From contig CANMKE010000025.1 of NCBI GenBank assembly GCA_947498325.1, forward strand, positions 1 through 64,000: a DNA stretch of 64,000 nt, given 5' to 3'. This document shows, one piece after another, positions 37,576 through 47,605 of the stretch. The DNA is from an uncultured Persicobacter sp. Its GTDB lineage: Bacteria; Bacteroidota; Bacteroidia; Cytophagales; Cyclobacteriaceae. Numbering within the stretch: position 1 is the first letter of the stretch; each line of letters starts with the position of its first letter. The translations under genes were made by a program, and so were the position numbers. Below the pieces are notes generated by a model that saw nothing but the letters and a program-made list of their open reading frames with translations, searched no databases and had not been told where the DNA came from.

Positions 37576-39642
37576 TCAATAGGAGTTTTTCTTATTTTTT
37601 TTGCGGTACTCCTCGGGGCTCATCCCGAAGTAGTATTTGAAATTGGAAGAGAAATAAGCGCCAGAAGTAAAGCCTACCCTGTGCCCGATGGTCTCCACAT
37701 TCTGATTGGTTTCCAGCAATAAACGAACAGCTTCATCAAGCTTGCGCTTACGAATATAATCATTGGGTTTCAGATGTGTGCGCTGCTTGAGGTTACGGAA
37801 GAATATCCGTCGTTCCATCCCCAGGGCCATCATCACGTGATTTTGATTTAAATCTGGCTTCTCCAGATTTTCGAAAATCACCCCATCCACTTTTTTAAGA
37901 AATTCATCTTCAACAGTTCTTAAATAGGCTGGTGTTTCATCCTCTTTTTCAATAGCCGCTTGCAGCTTCATTTTCTTGCGGATGCGGTAAATCGAATAGC
38001 CACCTCCAAGCACAATAAACAGAATAATGACAATGAAAATAATGACGGTTCGGCCAATAGGGAACTTCCATGGCAATTCCACGTGCATGGTTTCCGACCA
38101 CTGATTTGGCCCGAGGCTTGCTTTCCATTCCACATGCTCCATATGGCGAAACTCTGTATCCGCTACCAGCTTCCATTTCCGTCCTTCGTGGTATTGCCAG
38201 TTGGCCGTAGAATCATGTCGCCAAGCGATAAAATCCCACACCTTGGGCATCAGGCTCTGTGCATGTAACAACAGGTCGAATTCCTCATCGTCGGGCAAAG
38301 TGGACTGATATAAAAACACCGGCATGGTCGGGAAGGTTTGCGGCAAAATCACCACCTGCCCATCGGCGTAGTTCAATGCCCATTGATTTTTCACTTTCCC
38401 AAGCTGATAATCTTCCTTCAGCTGCCCATAGTCAAAAACAATTTTAGCAGAAGGATCAATCAAATAAAGTTGTGCGCCATTATTTGCCCAAAGCATGCCT
38501 TTATTAAGACCAATCAATTGCCAGTGTGCTGCTGCCGGCTTTTTCGGCGTTTGCCCCTCCAGCACCTCCAATTCTTCCTCCAGGCTGTGGTGTTCTTTTT
38601 CCAGCAGCCCGCGGTTCACCTCAAGGACGGAGTCGTCCACTAAAAGTTGGCCATGTTTCACCTGCCAGCGCTCACCGCCAAGGGTCAGAACTTTGGAGGC
38701 ATCAACCGGGTGAAAATTCACCGCTTCAGCTTTCAGTTTCTGCAACTTACAATCCTTGGTGAAATCCACCATAAGGCCCTCATCGGTTGCCAGGGCAAAC
38801 CAATGCCCTTTCGCAACATAAATCAATGGGTTGGCCGAGGGGCTATCGAAAATTGGTTTGATATGATCGTTCGCATCGATTTGGTAAATTCTTTCGCCTT
38901 GGGTCTGACAATAGAACTTGCCATCTTCACTGAAAACCCTGCTCGGCACTTCAGCTAATTTGCCAAAATCCTTTTCAAGGTCGCCCGTAACATCAGAAAT
39001 CAATTTCAGGTGTCCGTCTTTGGTCAGCCAGATGCCGTCCTGTGTTACCCCGCAAAACTGATGCCCCCAGAAAGGCTGTGCGAATTCCACTTGCGTCATG
39101 GTTTTATCAGCCACATTCACACTGATCATAAAAAAAGCACCATTGGGCTGTATGCCCAAAAATTTGCTGCCGCCAATTTTATGCAGTTCATAATCCTGAA
39201 GCGCTCCCGCAGCACCTATAGCTTCTGTTTTACCCTTTTTAAAATACCAGAGCGAGCCTTCCCCTTCGAGCATTAAACCCTGCTGCAAAGGAAAAATCTT
39301 CGACAGGCGTTCATTCACTATCGGCTTTGTAGCAAAAGTTCCCCCTTGTGCCTTCAGCTTAAATAAACCCGCACTACTGCTGGCATAAAGTACACTATCA
39401 GCATTATATAACTGACTGAATTTGGCCTCTTCCGCTACTGTCTGCCATTTGCCCTGATTCAGGAATAGTATTTTTCCTTGTCCATTAATTGCCATGATTC
39501 CGCCATGATACGGAAACATCTGCTTCAGGCTGGTAGTACCTTCGGGATAAGTGTACAAGAATCCGTCGGCAGTATTTGCCCATGCTCCCTGCGCACACAG
39601 GAACATTAAAAACGCTGAAAAAAACAGGTTAAGTCGTCTCAT
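37576..39642 (-). CDS. Membrane-spanning AraC-family regulator with periplasmic beta-propeller sensor
   Basis: A 688-residue protein from the ATG at 39642 (three more codons are open upstream). The signal peptide is MRRLNLFFSAFLMFLCAQGAWA. Residues about 25-520 look like a periplasmic propeller/sandwich sensor with repeated short beta strands, ending in a Y_Y_Y-like segment before one transmembrane helix (about 535-557, TVIIFIVIILFIVLGGGYSIY). A short linker and a C-terminal AraC DNA-binding domain follow (LDEAVRLLLETNQNVETIGHRVGFTSGAYFSSNF, FGMSPEEYRKK). Hybrid two-component regulators of this phylum have kinase and receiver domains between membrane and HTH; here they are missing, so it signals directly from periplasm to DNA. 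Target unknown; divergent from the acyl-CoA ligase. Confidence 0.82.
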   Translation of the reverse strand: MRRLNLFFSAFLMFLCAQGAWANTADGFLYTYPEGTTSLKQMFPYHGGIMAINGQGKILFLNQGKWQTVAEEAKFSQLYNADSVLYASSSAGLFKLKAQGGTFATKPIVNERLSKIFPLQQGLMLEGEGSLWYFKKGKTEAIGAAGALQDYELHKIGGSKFLGIQPNGAFFMISVNVADKTMTQVEFAQPFWGHQFCGVTQDGIWLTKDGHLKLISDVTGDLEKDFGKLAEVPSRVFSEDGKFYCQTQGERIYQIDANDHIKPIFDSPSANPLIYVAKGHWFALATDEGLMVDFTKDCKLQKLKAEAVNFHPVDASKVLTLGGERWQVKHGQLLVDDSVLEVNRGLLEKEHHSLEEELEVLEGQTPKKPAAAHWQLIGLNKGMLWANNGAQLYLIDPSAKIVFDYGQLKEDYQLGKVKNQWALNYADGQVVILPQTFPTMPVFLYQSTLPDDEEFDLLLHAQSLMPKVWDFIAWRHDSTANWQYHEGRKWKLVADTEFRHMEHVEWKASLGPNQWSETMHVELPWKFPIGRTVIIFIVIILFIVLGGGYSIYRIRKKMKLQAAIEKEDETPAYLRTVEDEFLKKVDGVIFENLEKPDLNQNHVMMALGMERRIFFRNLKQRTHLKPNDYIRKRKLDEAVRLLLETNQNVETIGHRVGFTSGAYFSSNFKYYFGMSPEEYRKKNKKNSY

Positions 39643-39923
39643 CAAAATCATTTATTAGCTGCTACTTCTGCTATTATTTCGTATAACTCCACAAATTAAG
39701 TCTTCGGAAGAAGAAACTCGAACTTTAAAGGAAATTATTCTTCGACAAAATTAATTTTTATATTTTACACACCAAACATTGTACTTTACCGATGGTTTAA
39801 GCATTAATATCAACGCTTTTAAGGAAAAAGAAATTTTGTTTGATATTTTCGCGGTCGCTTAATTTTTCACACAAACGATCAAGCGCACCTTATCAGATTT
39901 TATAATATTTATATAAATTTATT

Positions 39924-41570
39924 TTGAAGACACTTGTATCTTTAATACAACAATCCATTCAGGAGTGTTGGGAACTGCCAGCTTTGTCCAACTATAAAGG
40001 AGATAACTATACCTTTGGTGCAATTGCTATCGCCATCAAACAACAGCATTACCTCTTTGAAACATTGGGTGTTGAAAAAGGAGATAAAGTGGCTTTAATG
40101 GGAAAAAACTCCGCCAAATGGGCCATCAGCTATTTGGCTGCCGTTACCTATGGTGCAGTGATCGTCCCTATATTGCCGGATTTTAAAGTAGAAGACGCCA
40201 CCAGAATTGTGCATCATTCCGATGCCAAAGTATTGATCATCGAAAAGTTCATTTTTGAGCAAATGGAGGTGGAAGGAATGCCCCTTTTGCAGGCAGTAAT
40301 GGATGTGGCGGACTTCAACCCTTTATATCAGAAAACAGAAATACTGGACCTTGGGGCGCTTCCTGCCGAAAAAATGCTACAGGATTTCCCACTCGGCTAC
40401 CATGCCGCTGATGTTCAGTATGCCGAAACACAGCCAGACGATTTGGCGGTGATCAGCTACACTTCAGGAACGACGGGCTTTTCCAAAGGGGTCATGATTC
40501 CCCACCGAAGCCTGACAGGCAATGTGGTTTTTGCTCGGGAAAACATGCCCCTCGAACGCGGCAACAAAATCATGTCTTTCCTGCCTTTGGCGCACACCTA
40601 TGGCTGTGCTTTTGAGTTTCTTTTTCCTTTTACCCGAGGTTGCCACATCACCTTTCTGACAAAAACTCCCGCACCAAAAATCATTATGATGGCCTTTGCG
40701 GAGGTCAAACCTCACTTGATTCTGTCCGTGCCATTGGTGATTGAAAAAATCTACAAAAGTCAGATATTGCCTGCCCTCGAAGATTCAAAAACCAAGATGA
40801 TGCTCAAGGTCCCCCTGCTCAATAAGCTGGTACATAAAAAGATCCGAGAAAAACTGACACAGGTTTTCGGCGGAAATTTCAAAGAGCTTATTATTGGTGG
40901 CGCGGCCTTCAATGCGGAAGCGGAAGCTTTCTTCAAAGAAATTAAATTCCCTTTCACCGTAGGTTACGGCATGACCGAATGTGGCCCACTGATTGGCTAT
41001 GCCTCCTGGAACAATACAGTACTTGGTGGTTCTGGCCGACCTGTAGATGCCCTTGAGGTGAAGATCGACAGCGAAAACCCAAGGGAAGTGGTTGGCGAAA
41101 TTCTATGTCGTGGTGGCCACGTGATGCAAGGTTACTATAAAAATCCAGAAGCCACCGCCGACACCATCGACAAAGACGGTTGGCTGCATACAGGCGATCT
41201 GGGGATTATGGACGAGCAAGGCAACATCCTGATTAAAGGAAGAAGCAAAAGCCTGATTTTAGGCCCTTCGGGAAAAAATATCTACCCAGAAGAGCTTGAA
41301 TCTTTACTGATGAACCTGCCCTATGTTGGCGAGGCCTTGGTGGTTGACCGTTCGGGAAAACTCTGTGCCCTGATCTATCCTGATTATGTAGAAACAGAAA
41401 AAGCGAACCTGAGCATTCCACAAATTCATGATATTTATAAAGAACACCTTAAGGTGGTCAATACTAAAGTGCCCAAATATATGCAGCTGAAAATGGTGGA
41501 AGTTCAGCAGGAAGCCTTTGAGAAAACCCCAAAGAAAAATATTAAACGCTTTTTGTATCAGTCGAAGTAA
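39924..41570 (+). CDS. AMP-forming long-chain acyl-CoA ligase
   Basis: A 548-residue cytoplasmic or membrane-associated enzyme that activates fatty acids to acyl-AMP and then acyl-CoA. The P-loop SYTSGTTGFSKGVMI (about 176-190), GYGMTECGPL (adenine binding), GWLHTGDLG and the KGRSKSLI region are in order, and the C-terminal catalytic Lys is likely in KTPKKNIKRFLYQ. No ATG is in frame upstream, so translation should start at the TTG at 39924 (MKTLVSL). It is somewhat short beside classical FadD-like Bacteroidota ligases (590-600) because the linker region is trimmed. Divergent from the AraC regulator across a 281-bp AT-rich gap; a plus-strand terminator follows. Confidence 0.9.
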   Translation: MKTLVSLIQQSIQECWELPALSNYKGDNYTFGAIAIAIKQQHYLFETLGVEKGDKVALMGKNSAKWAISYLAAVTYGAVIVPILPDFKVEDATRIVHHSDAKVLIIEKFIFEQMEVEGMPLLQAVMDVADFNPLYQKTEILDLGALPAEKMLQDFPLGYHAADVQYAETQPDDLAVISYTSGTTGFSKGVMIPHRSLTGNVVFARENMPLERGNKIMSFLPLAHTYGCAFEFLFPFTRGCHITFLTKTPAPKIIMMAFAEVKPHLILSVPLVIEKIYKSQILPALEDSKTKMMLKVPLLNKLVHKKIREKLTQVFGGNFKELIIGGAAFNAEAEAFFKEIKFPFTVGYGMTECGPLIGYASWNNTVLGGSGRPVDALEVKIDSENPREVVGEILCRGGHVMQGYYKNPEATADTIDKDGWLHTGDLGIMDEQGNILIKGRSKSLILGPSGKNIYPEELESLLMNLPYVGEALVVDRSGKLCALIYPDYVETEKANLSIPQIHDIYKEHLKVVNTKVPKYMQLKMVEVQQEAFEKTPKKNIKRFLYQSK

Positions 41571-41590
41571 AAAGCGAAGTAATCTATTGC

Positions 41591-41622
41591 AAAAAGGGAC
41601 ATCGGAAGATGTCCCTTTTTTT
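41591..41622 (+). terminator. Terminator of the acyl-CoA ligase gene
   Basis: A 13-bp stem (AAAAAGGGACATC with GATGTCCCTTTTT) on a GGAA tetraloop, followed by more T, 20 bp past the stop. A textbook intrinsic terminator. Confidence 0.88.
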
Positions 41623-41841
41623 ACTTATTCATTAATATAAACACAGCACAATAATTTTGAAGGAGTCATGGACCATGATTACCTTGATTTACAGGATTAC
41701 CATGATTTTTTGTTTAACCTAAAATATTGATTTGTGGAGTACGGGTAAGATAGTTATAATCAAAAAATCTGTAGAAGTCTGTGTACGAATCAGTATGCCT
41801 TTGGATTTATTATTAGGTGCATCTGTTTGGTGCTGAAAAAA

Positions 41842-43716
41842 CTATACGCCACTACCTACCTTCAAAATCTTCGCTGATTTTGAAGGAATGACAACCGCCT
41901 CTTCTACTTCCTGCTCTTGGTAAAGATCAAATAATGGCTCACCTGCAGGTTGAGCCCATGAATAAGGCACATCCCCATTGTTGATCGCTACCACAATTTG
42001 CTCGCCTTCATAATTTCGTTTAAAAACATAAATCTCCTTTTGGTCATCTATCAGCATTGTCTCAAAATCACCTAACTGCAAGGCTTTTTGATTATTCCGA
42101 ATATGTATTAGCTTCTTATAATGTTGTAGCAGATCGTGATTCACCTCAACGGCATCAGGAGCGTGCTTACTGCCATCTACATCACAAACCTCATCTTCGT
42201 AGATCAAATCATCCCAAACCATTGGCTTTCGGCAATCGGGGTCATTCCCCCCCCACATTCCGACTTCATCCCCATAATAGATCATCGGCGCACCTACATA
42301 AGTCATCTGCATATAAGCGAATAGCTTCTGTAACTGAAGGTCTTGCTCATTCGGTTTACGGGTTGAATAATTTGGATTTTTGGAAGGCGTCGAGGCATCA
42401 AAATAGGCTCCCCAGTCTCTGAAATTACCAATCCCATTATTTCGGTTAGTGATATGTGAGCCCAATCGGTTGGAGTCATGGCTACCAAATAAATTCTGCA
42501 CCACATAAGCAACACCATCAGGATAAAGCTCGCGAAGTTCTTTTAGCTTCTGATCGAACCGAGTGGCAGTAATGCGCTCATTTCCTTCGTTAAAAAAGAA
42601 CTCTGCCGAAGCGAAGGCGAAATTGTAGTTCATCTCCCCATCAAACTCATCCCCTTGCAAATAAGCCTGAACCACTTCCGGTTTCTCCACAATCTCGGCA
42701 GTCATGTAGGCTTCCGGATTAATCGACCGAACATGCTTTCGCCATTTCTTCCAAAACGGGTGCCCAATGCAAAACGCAACATCCAATCGCCAGCCATCAA
42801 TCCCGTAAGCTGCTCCCTTACCTTTAGGGTTCATCCATCGTTCGGTCGCATTAAAAATATAGTCCTTAGGCCCAGACACAATACCCGTACTGTCTTCTCG
42901 CAATTCCGGTAAAGACTTCACCCCAAACCAACCTTCATAATCAAACGCAACTCCTTTATCTTCATCCTGCCAGCTATTGACCGTAAACCAGTCTTTGTAA
43001 GGAGACTTTTGCTGATTTTTCAACACATCCTGAAAAGCAAAAGAATTATAACCCAAATGATTGAATACACCATCGAAGATAATACGCATACCATGTGCAT
43101 GCGCTTTTTCAATCAATTCCAGCGCCAACTCATCAGCAGAAGTCCAAACCCAGGTCGATGGATCCAGTGGATTTTCCTGTTCAATCATTCGTCGATCCCC
43201 TTTTGGGTCTGGGCCAAAATTTGGGTCTATATGATGATAACTTTCCCCATCATACTTATGCAATGAAGGGGACTGAAAAACAGGGTTCAGGTACAAAGCC
43301 GTAATGCCAAGCGCCTGTAAATATCCCAATTGATCAATAACACCTTGTAAGTCGCCTCCATACCTTCTTCTCAGGATATGCTTCCACATTTCCGGCTCTC
43401 CGTTTTGCTTCTCATAATCCTGCAAAGCATACCAATCACTCCCCCACGGATGGATCTGCCATGCTTTAGGAGGCTCTTGTGGATCGGCCCCCAATATATC
43501 ATTGACAGTAGGATTATTTGTTGGGTCTCCATCCCGAAAACGTTCGGGAAAAACCTGATACCAAACCACCGACTTTGCCCACTGTGGAACAAACTCCTTT
43601 GTTGTTTCCCTATTTTGAGCATTCGATTTCCCTCCGATGAGCAGTCCAAACACCAAGGCTGACCAGGCAAAAAACTGTATTGCTTCTCTAAAAAAATACT
43701 TCATATATCTCTCCAT
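41842..43716 (-). CDS. Secreted GH13 alpha-amylase-family enzyme (cyclomaltodextrinase/neopullulanase-like)
   Basis: A 624-residue exported glycoside hydrolase; the signal peptide runs to about residue 33 (SNAQ), with MKYFF at 43704 as an alternative start. The GH13 conserved regions are all visible: DGVFNH at 215-220, GWRLDVA at 308-314 with nucleophile Asp312, acid/base Glu341 in MTAEIVEKP, and GSHDSNR at 411-417 with Asp414. LYLNPVFQSPSLHKYD resembles the cyclomaltodextrinase/neopullulanase branch. A beta-sandwich C-terminal domain follows. It acts on maltodextrins or starch in the periplasm. Its own promoter (TAAATTTG, 43751) lies upstream, and the neighbouring DUF6377-like protein is a plausible regulator. 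Confidence 0.92.
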   Translation of the reverse strand: MERYMKYFFREAIQFFAWSALVFGLLIGGKSNAQNRETTKEFVPQWAKSVVWYQVFPERFRDGDPTNNPTVNDILGADPQEPPKAWQIHPWGSDWYALQDYEKQNGEPEMWKHILRRRYGGDLQGVIDQLGYLQALGITALYLNPVFQSPSLHKYDGESYHHIDPNFGPDPKGDRRMIEQENPLDPSTWVWTSADELALELIEKAHAHGMRIIFDGVFNHLGYNSFAFQDVLKNQQKSPYKDWFTVNSWQDEDKGVAFDYEGWFGVKSLPELREDSTGIVSGPKDYIFNATERWMNPKGKGAAYGIDGWRLDVAFCIGHPFWKKWRKHVRSINPEAYMTAEIVEKPEVVQAYLQGDEFDGEMNYNFAFASAEFFFNEGNERITATRFDQKLKELRELYPDGVAYVVQNLFGSHDSNRLGSHITNRNNGIGNFRDWGAYFDASTPSKNPNYSTRKPNEQDLQLQKLFAYMQMTYVGAPMIYYGDEVGMWGGNDPDCRKPMVWDDLIYEDEVCDVDGSKHAPDAVEVNHDLLQHYKKLIHIRNNQKALQLGDFETMLIDDQKEIYVFKRNYEGEQIVVAINNGDVPYSWAQPAGEPLFDLYQEQEVEEAVVIPSKSAKILKVGSGV

Positions 43717-43750
43717 ATTTCGGTTGACGATTCATTAAAAATATTGAGTA

Positions 43751-43758
43751 CAAATTTA
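43751..43758 (-). promoter_or_regulatory. -7 element (TAAATTTG) of the GH13 gene
   Basis: The minus-strand octamer matches TAnnTTTG and is 34 bp before the start at 43716. A TTTG at 43774-43777 on the same strand could be the -33, although the 15-bp spacing is short. Confidence 0.5.
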
Positions 43759-43893
43759 GAAATCATCTTCTTGCAAAATGCTATTTGGGTTGGACCACCT
43801 ACTTAAATGGAGATTACATTTTACTATAAAGAACTACAAATCAACCTATTGAACAAAACGCCTAAACCACTGAATGGAGGTCTTCAGAACGTA

Positions 43894-45483
43894 TTATGCA
43901 CAAGGAATAGCCTGAACCTTTCGTTCAAAATCCCGCTCGTCGAGCTTAATTTTCCCTTTGACCTTGTTCCGATAAGTATAAACTGATTTTTTACTTACCC
44001 CCAAGACTTGGGATAAATGTTCACTGTCGGTTATTTCCAAGCGCATCAAAGCATAAAGCCGAAGTTCAGGAGGTAATTTAATCATCGAAGTCTCATATTG
44101 ATTTTCCTCCGACAAACAAGCATTAATCGTCGGGACAAAGGAAGGATAAAGGTTTAGAAACATCTGATCAAACTGTTGAAAGAAGGCCTCTTTCTCCTTT
44201 CTTGACTGATGACTAAAAACCAACTGCTCAATCTTGGTGTACTTTTTATTAATCAAAAAAGCGCCAATCTGATGGTAGAGCTGTTCTCGTTTATCAAAAA
44301 ATTCTGCACCAATAGCAAAGAATTGCTTTACGTAGTCCACCTTGGTGGCATTTGCCAATTTTAACTGCTCATTGACCTTCAATAATTCGTCATGCTGTAC
44401 CAGAATCTGCTCACGATGTGCCTCAATCAGCTTCTGCTTCTTCACCAACCGAAATAAAAAATAGCCAATTACTACGGACAACAACAAGAAAAAAGCAGTG
44501 GCCAATATACTCATCTCTCGTTTGCGTTTCCGCTCGACCTCGAGATGTTGTTGAATCAACGGTAATACTTCTGCTACTTTCGCCTGACGTTGTTTGGCGC
44601 CATACTTCCTTGCCTGCTCCATCGCCAACATACTGAACTGATCGGCCAAAGCATAATCCCCTCTATCCAAGAATACCCAAGCCAAAAGCGTACTTGCCGT
44701 GGTTTCATTCGTTGAACTCTTCAAATCCAAGGTAGCCGATCTGAGTAGATGCGAAATGGTACTTTTCGGCTCCAACCAAGCCAAAGAAGCATGAATCATA
44801 GCCTGCTGATGATCAGAATAATTCGCATCAAGCATCCTGCATAATAATGCCCTTGCTTCGCTGTTCTTTTTCTTTCGGATAAATGCATTCGCTTGCTCAT
44901 ATTGATGCACAAAACTACTCGGTGCACTAAAATACAATAATGAATCACTATACTGATGTCCTCGCTGGCGGTATCTCTGCTTGTAATCCTGCAAATCCGT
45001 GTAATCAGCCAAGTCAAAAGTACAGCGGGTCATACACTGAAAATATAAAATTCGAAGTGCCGGCTTCATTTGCTGTCCAGCAACCTGCATCAATCGTTGT
45101 TGTGCTTCATGAAACATTCCCATCCGAATCAAAACCTGCGATACACTTAACTGCCCCTCAATCCACAAGGAGTAATCCCTGCCTTTTGCTAAGAGCGATA
45201 ATTGTTCTGCATACGCTATCGCCCTTGGCCCATCATAATTTAGGGTGTGCTCCGTTAATTTTTGGAGGTTCACCATCGCCCCTACCGTATCTTCTACTCG
45301 CAATTTCTGTTCGACTGCCTTTTCAAGCCCTAACAATATTTCCTGCTTCTTGCCTTCAAGTTCTTCCCGCTGTTGATAACACGAATGAAAGCTGTCTAAT
45401 GCTGGCGCAAAGGATTGTGCGCAGGCAGGAAAATATAGAATCGAAAAAATAATAAAAATATATTTACTCAAACTATTATACAT
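43894..45483 (-). CDS. Membrane-anchored TPR/coiled-coil regulator with C-terminal HTH (DUF6377-like)
   Basis: Read from the ATG at 45483 (529 residues; the longer frame starts at TTG). An N-terminal signal or anchor (MYNSLSKYIFIIFSILYFPAC) is followed by a helical TPR-like region (about 40-315), one transmembrane helix (about 325-350, ILATAFFLLLSVVIGYFLF), and a coiled coil (QKLIEAHREQILVQHDELLKVNEQLKLANA region, about 355-390). The C-terminal part has PELRLYALMRLEITDSEHLSQVLGVSKKSVYTYRNKVKGKI, a LuxR-like HTH arrangement typical of DUF6377 proteins. It therefore probably senses in the periplasm and binds DNA in the cytoplasm. The adjacent GH13 gene is the likely target. Confidence 0.75.
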   Translation of the reverse strand: MYNSLSKYIFIIFSILYFPACAQSFAPALDSFHSCYQQREELEGKKQEILLGLEKAVEQKLRVEDTVGAMVNLQKLTEHTLNYDGPRAIAYAEQLSLLAKGRDYSLWIEGQLSVSQVLIRMGMFHEAQQRLMQVAGQQMKPALRILYFQCMTRCTFDLADYTDLQDYKQRYRQRGHQYSDSLLYFSAPSSFVHQYEQANAFIRKKKNSEARALLCRMLDANYSDHQQAMIHASLAWLEPKSTISHLLRSATLDLKSSTNETTASTLLAWVFLDRGDYALADQFSMLAMEQARKYGAKQRQAKVAEVLPLIQQHLEVERKRKREMSILATAFFLLLSVVIGYFLFRLVKKQKLIEAHREQILVQHDELLKVNEQLKLANATKVDYVKQFFAIGAEFFDKREQLYHQIGAFLINKKYTKIEQLVFSHQSRKEKEAFFQQFDQMFLNLYPSFVPTINACLSEENQYETSMIKLPPELRLYALMRLEITDSEHLSQVLGVSKKSVYTYRNKVKGKIKLDERDFERKVQAIPCA

Positions 45484-45779
45484 AAAAAGCAAATCAAAAA
45501 ATAAAAAAGTGACTTACCTGTCTTGTCTTTAAGTTCCTACACATCAAAAACAATAACAGCTAAATCACTTCGGCGATGAAGGTAAGAAAGAGAAATTTTA
45601 GATTCAATTCAAAGGCGGTAAAACACTCTTTTTCTTCGAAAGATCTAACGAGTTACGGAAGTAAGACTATGTAAGTGATTTTGGGGCTTAGGATAATATC
45701 TTTGACTATTCAAAAATAATTTCGGAAATGCCCGAATATTCAGTTCATGTCGGTGGGGTTAGCTTTTTAAATAAAAAAC

Positions 45780-45824
45780 AACAGACGATCAGTGATGCAT
45801 AATTCCCATCGCTGACCGTCTGTT
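45780..45824 (-). terminator. Terminator of the histidine kinase gene
   Basis: The arms AACAGACGATCAGTGATG and CATCGCTGACCGTCTGTT pair along 18 positions with two mismatches around a 9-base loop. On the minus strand GTTTTTTATTT follows. It lies about 60 bp past the kinase stop. The rest of 45493-45886 shows no gene. Confidence 0.75.
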
Positions 45825-45886
45825 AATTTGATCTTCAGGGGCCTCTAATTCATTGATTTTTTAGATTTGTAAATGCTGGGCAGCGA

Positions 45887-47605
45887 TTACTCCTCAATCA
45901 GAACCGGACTCAGTGGCAGGTGGATCGTGAAAACACTGCCCACTCCTTCTTCAGAAAACACACTGATATGTCCATGGTGTTTTTCCACAAACTCTTTACA
46001 CACGCTCAGCCCCAATCCAGAGCCTTTAATATTCTCCGCATTTTTTCCCCTGAAAAAAGGATTGAAAAGATTTTTCTGATCCTCTATGGAAATGCCAATC
46101 CCTTTATCCCGGATAACGATCAGCAACTCATCATTATCCGTCTCCAAAGATAACCTAATGGGCGCTTCCTTCGAGGAATACTTAATCGCATTGGTCACCA
46201 TATTGGTAATGGATTGCTCGATCATCTTGTAGTCGAAAGTCATCAAAAGGCTATTCTCCAAACAATTCTCAAACTCCAGATGGCGTCCCTGAACGCTAAG
46301 CTGCTCCAATAAATCCGCCATAAAACTCTTCACCTCATATTGCTTGGGATTGAAAGGAAAGTTCCACAAATCCAAGTCCTTAAAAGCTAAAATCTGATCC
46401 ACAAAATTGACGAGCTGATCCACCGATCCGTTGATCCGACCATTCATTCTCTGAAGCTGATTGTTGGTCAGTTGTTCCCCTGAAATCAACAGCTGATGCA
46501 TCAGGTCTACCGACGAACGAATGACGGTAAGTGGCGTTCTGAACTGGTGGGAAATGGTCAGGATAAAATTCTCCCGAACCTTTCGCATTTGTTGCTCCTG
46601 ATCAAGAGTATTTTTAAGCGTCTGCATAATTCGGTGACGGATACTGATGTCCTGAACAATGGAATCGATATGGGTTACCGACCCGTTTGCCGAAAAAGTA
46701 GGGGTATCTTTGATGTGCAGTCGGATGGTTTTTCCATCGGCACAAAACACCTCGAGCTCATAATTAAAGGGATGACCAGCCTTCATTTGAGACTGCCGTT
46801 GACTAAACATCTTTTTGTTTTCTTCAGACGACCAGAATATCTCCTCATATTTTTCCTTGAAATCCGCTTGATTGAAGCCCAGCAGCTGCACGACCGAAGG
46901 GCTGACATAATCTACCTGCCCATCAATAGATTCACTTTTCAGGAAATATTCATCGCGAATACTGTCAATCAAATTTTTGTATTTCTTGCTTTCCCGCTCC
47001 CGTAATTCATTCGACGACGCAAGTGCTTCTCTTTGTTCTTCGTAATGTTTCCTGAAGATAAAACCAACCACAAAAATCAGGATCATCGCGAACATATTGG
47101 TCATAAAGAAATCTAGCTCCCGCAACTCATCCGTTTCATAAGGAATAATTATCGCACTCATTTGCTCATCGAAAAAGAACAATAACCACATGACGATCAT
47201 ATTGGTAGCAAACCACTTAAAATGGTACTTTCTGCCCATCAAATAGGTAACCACCACAAAAATAATAATGAAATTTAAGCTGCTCGGCCCCGTTTTTCCT
47301 CCAGAAACCACCCACATGGCCACGTTGGAGAGCACTCCCCAAAAGCTAAAGAAAATCACACCTTCCTGGTAAAAATCAGGACTTATTCGAGACAACACAT
47401 AAATTTGTGCTACTAATATGGTTACCATCAACATGGTATAGACCAGCACTGTAGGGAATATTGGAGTCGTGAGCACAAACACACTATAAGATGCATAAAC
47501 AATAAAGCCCACGAAAAGCCCTATGTTCAACACTCGGTGTTCAAATGCAAAAGATGGCCCCCCCGATAATAACCTGTGCAGTTTATCCAAATAGGATTTA
47601 ATCAT
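45887..47605 (-). CDS. Orphan sensor histidine kinase with six membrane helices and a PAS domain
   Basis: A 572-residue inner-membrane kinase. Hydrophobic segments between residues 25 and 185 give about six membrane helices with no large periplasmic loop. A PAS/PAC domain follows at about 205-325 (VDYVSPSVVQLLGFN...IVQDIS). The HisKA domain has the phosphoacceptor His353 in ILTISHQFRTPLTV. The HATPase_c domain has NMVTNAIKYS, IRDKGIGIS and GSGLGLSVCKEFVEKHHG. All boxes are intact. No response regulator gene is adjacent, so its partner must be encoded elsewhere. The membrane-embedded sensor may detect a hydrophobic or membrane signal (inference). Confidence 0.9.
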   Translation of the reverse strand: MIKSYLDKLHRLLSGGPSFAFEHRVLNIGLFVGFIVYASYSVFVLTTPIFPTVLVYTMLMVTILVAQIYVLSRISPDFYQEGVIFFSFWGVLSNVAMWVVSGGKTGPSSLNFIIIFVVVTYLMGRKYHFKWFATNMIVMWLLFFFDEQMSAIIIPYETDELRELDFFMTNMFAMILIFVVGFIFRKHYEEQREALASSNELRERESKKYKNLIDSIRDEYFLKSESIDGQVDYVSPSVVQLLGFNQADFKEKYEEIFWSSEENKKMFSQRQSQMKAGHPFNYELEVFCADGKTIRLHIKDTPTFSANGSVTHIDSIVQDISIRHRIMQTLKNTLDQEQQMRKVRENFILTISHQFRTPLTVIRSSVDLMHQLLISGEQLTNNQLQRMNGRINGSVDQLVNFVDQILAFKDLDLWNFPFNPKQYEVKSFMADLLEQLSVQGRHLEFENCLENSLLMTFDYKMIEQSITNMVTNAIKYSSKEAPIRLSLETDNDELLIVIRDKGIGISIEDQKNLFNPFFRGKNAENIKGSGLGLSVCKEFVEKHHGHISVFSEEGVGSVFTIHLPLSPVLIEE

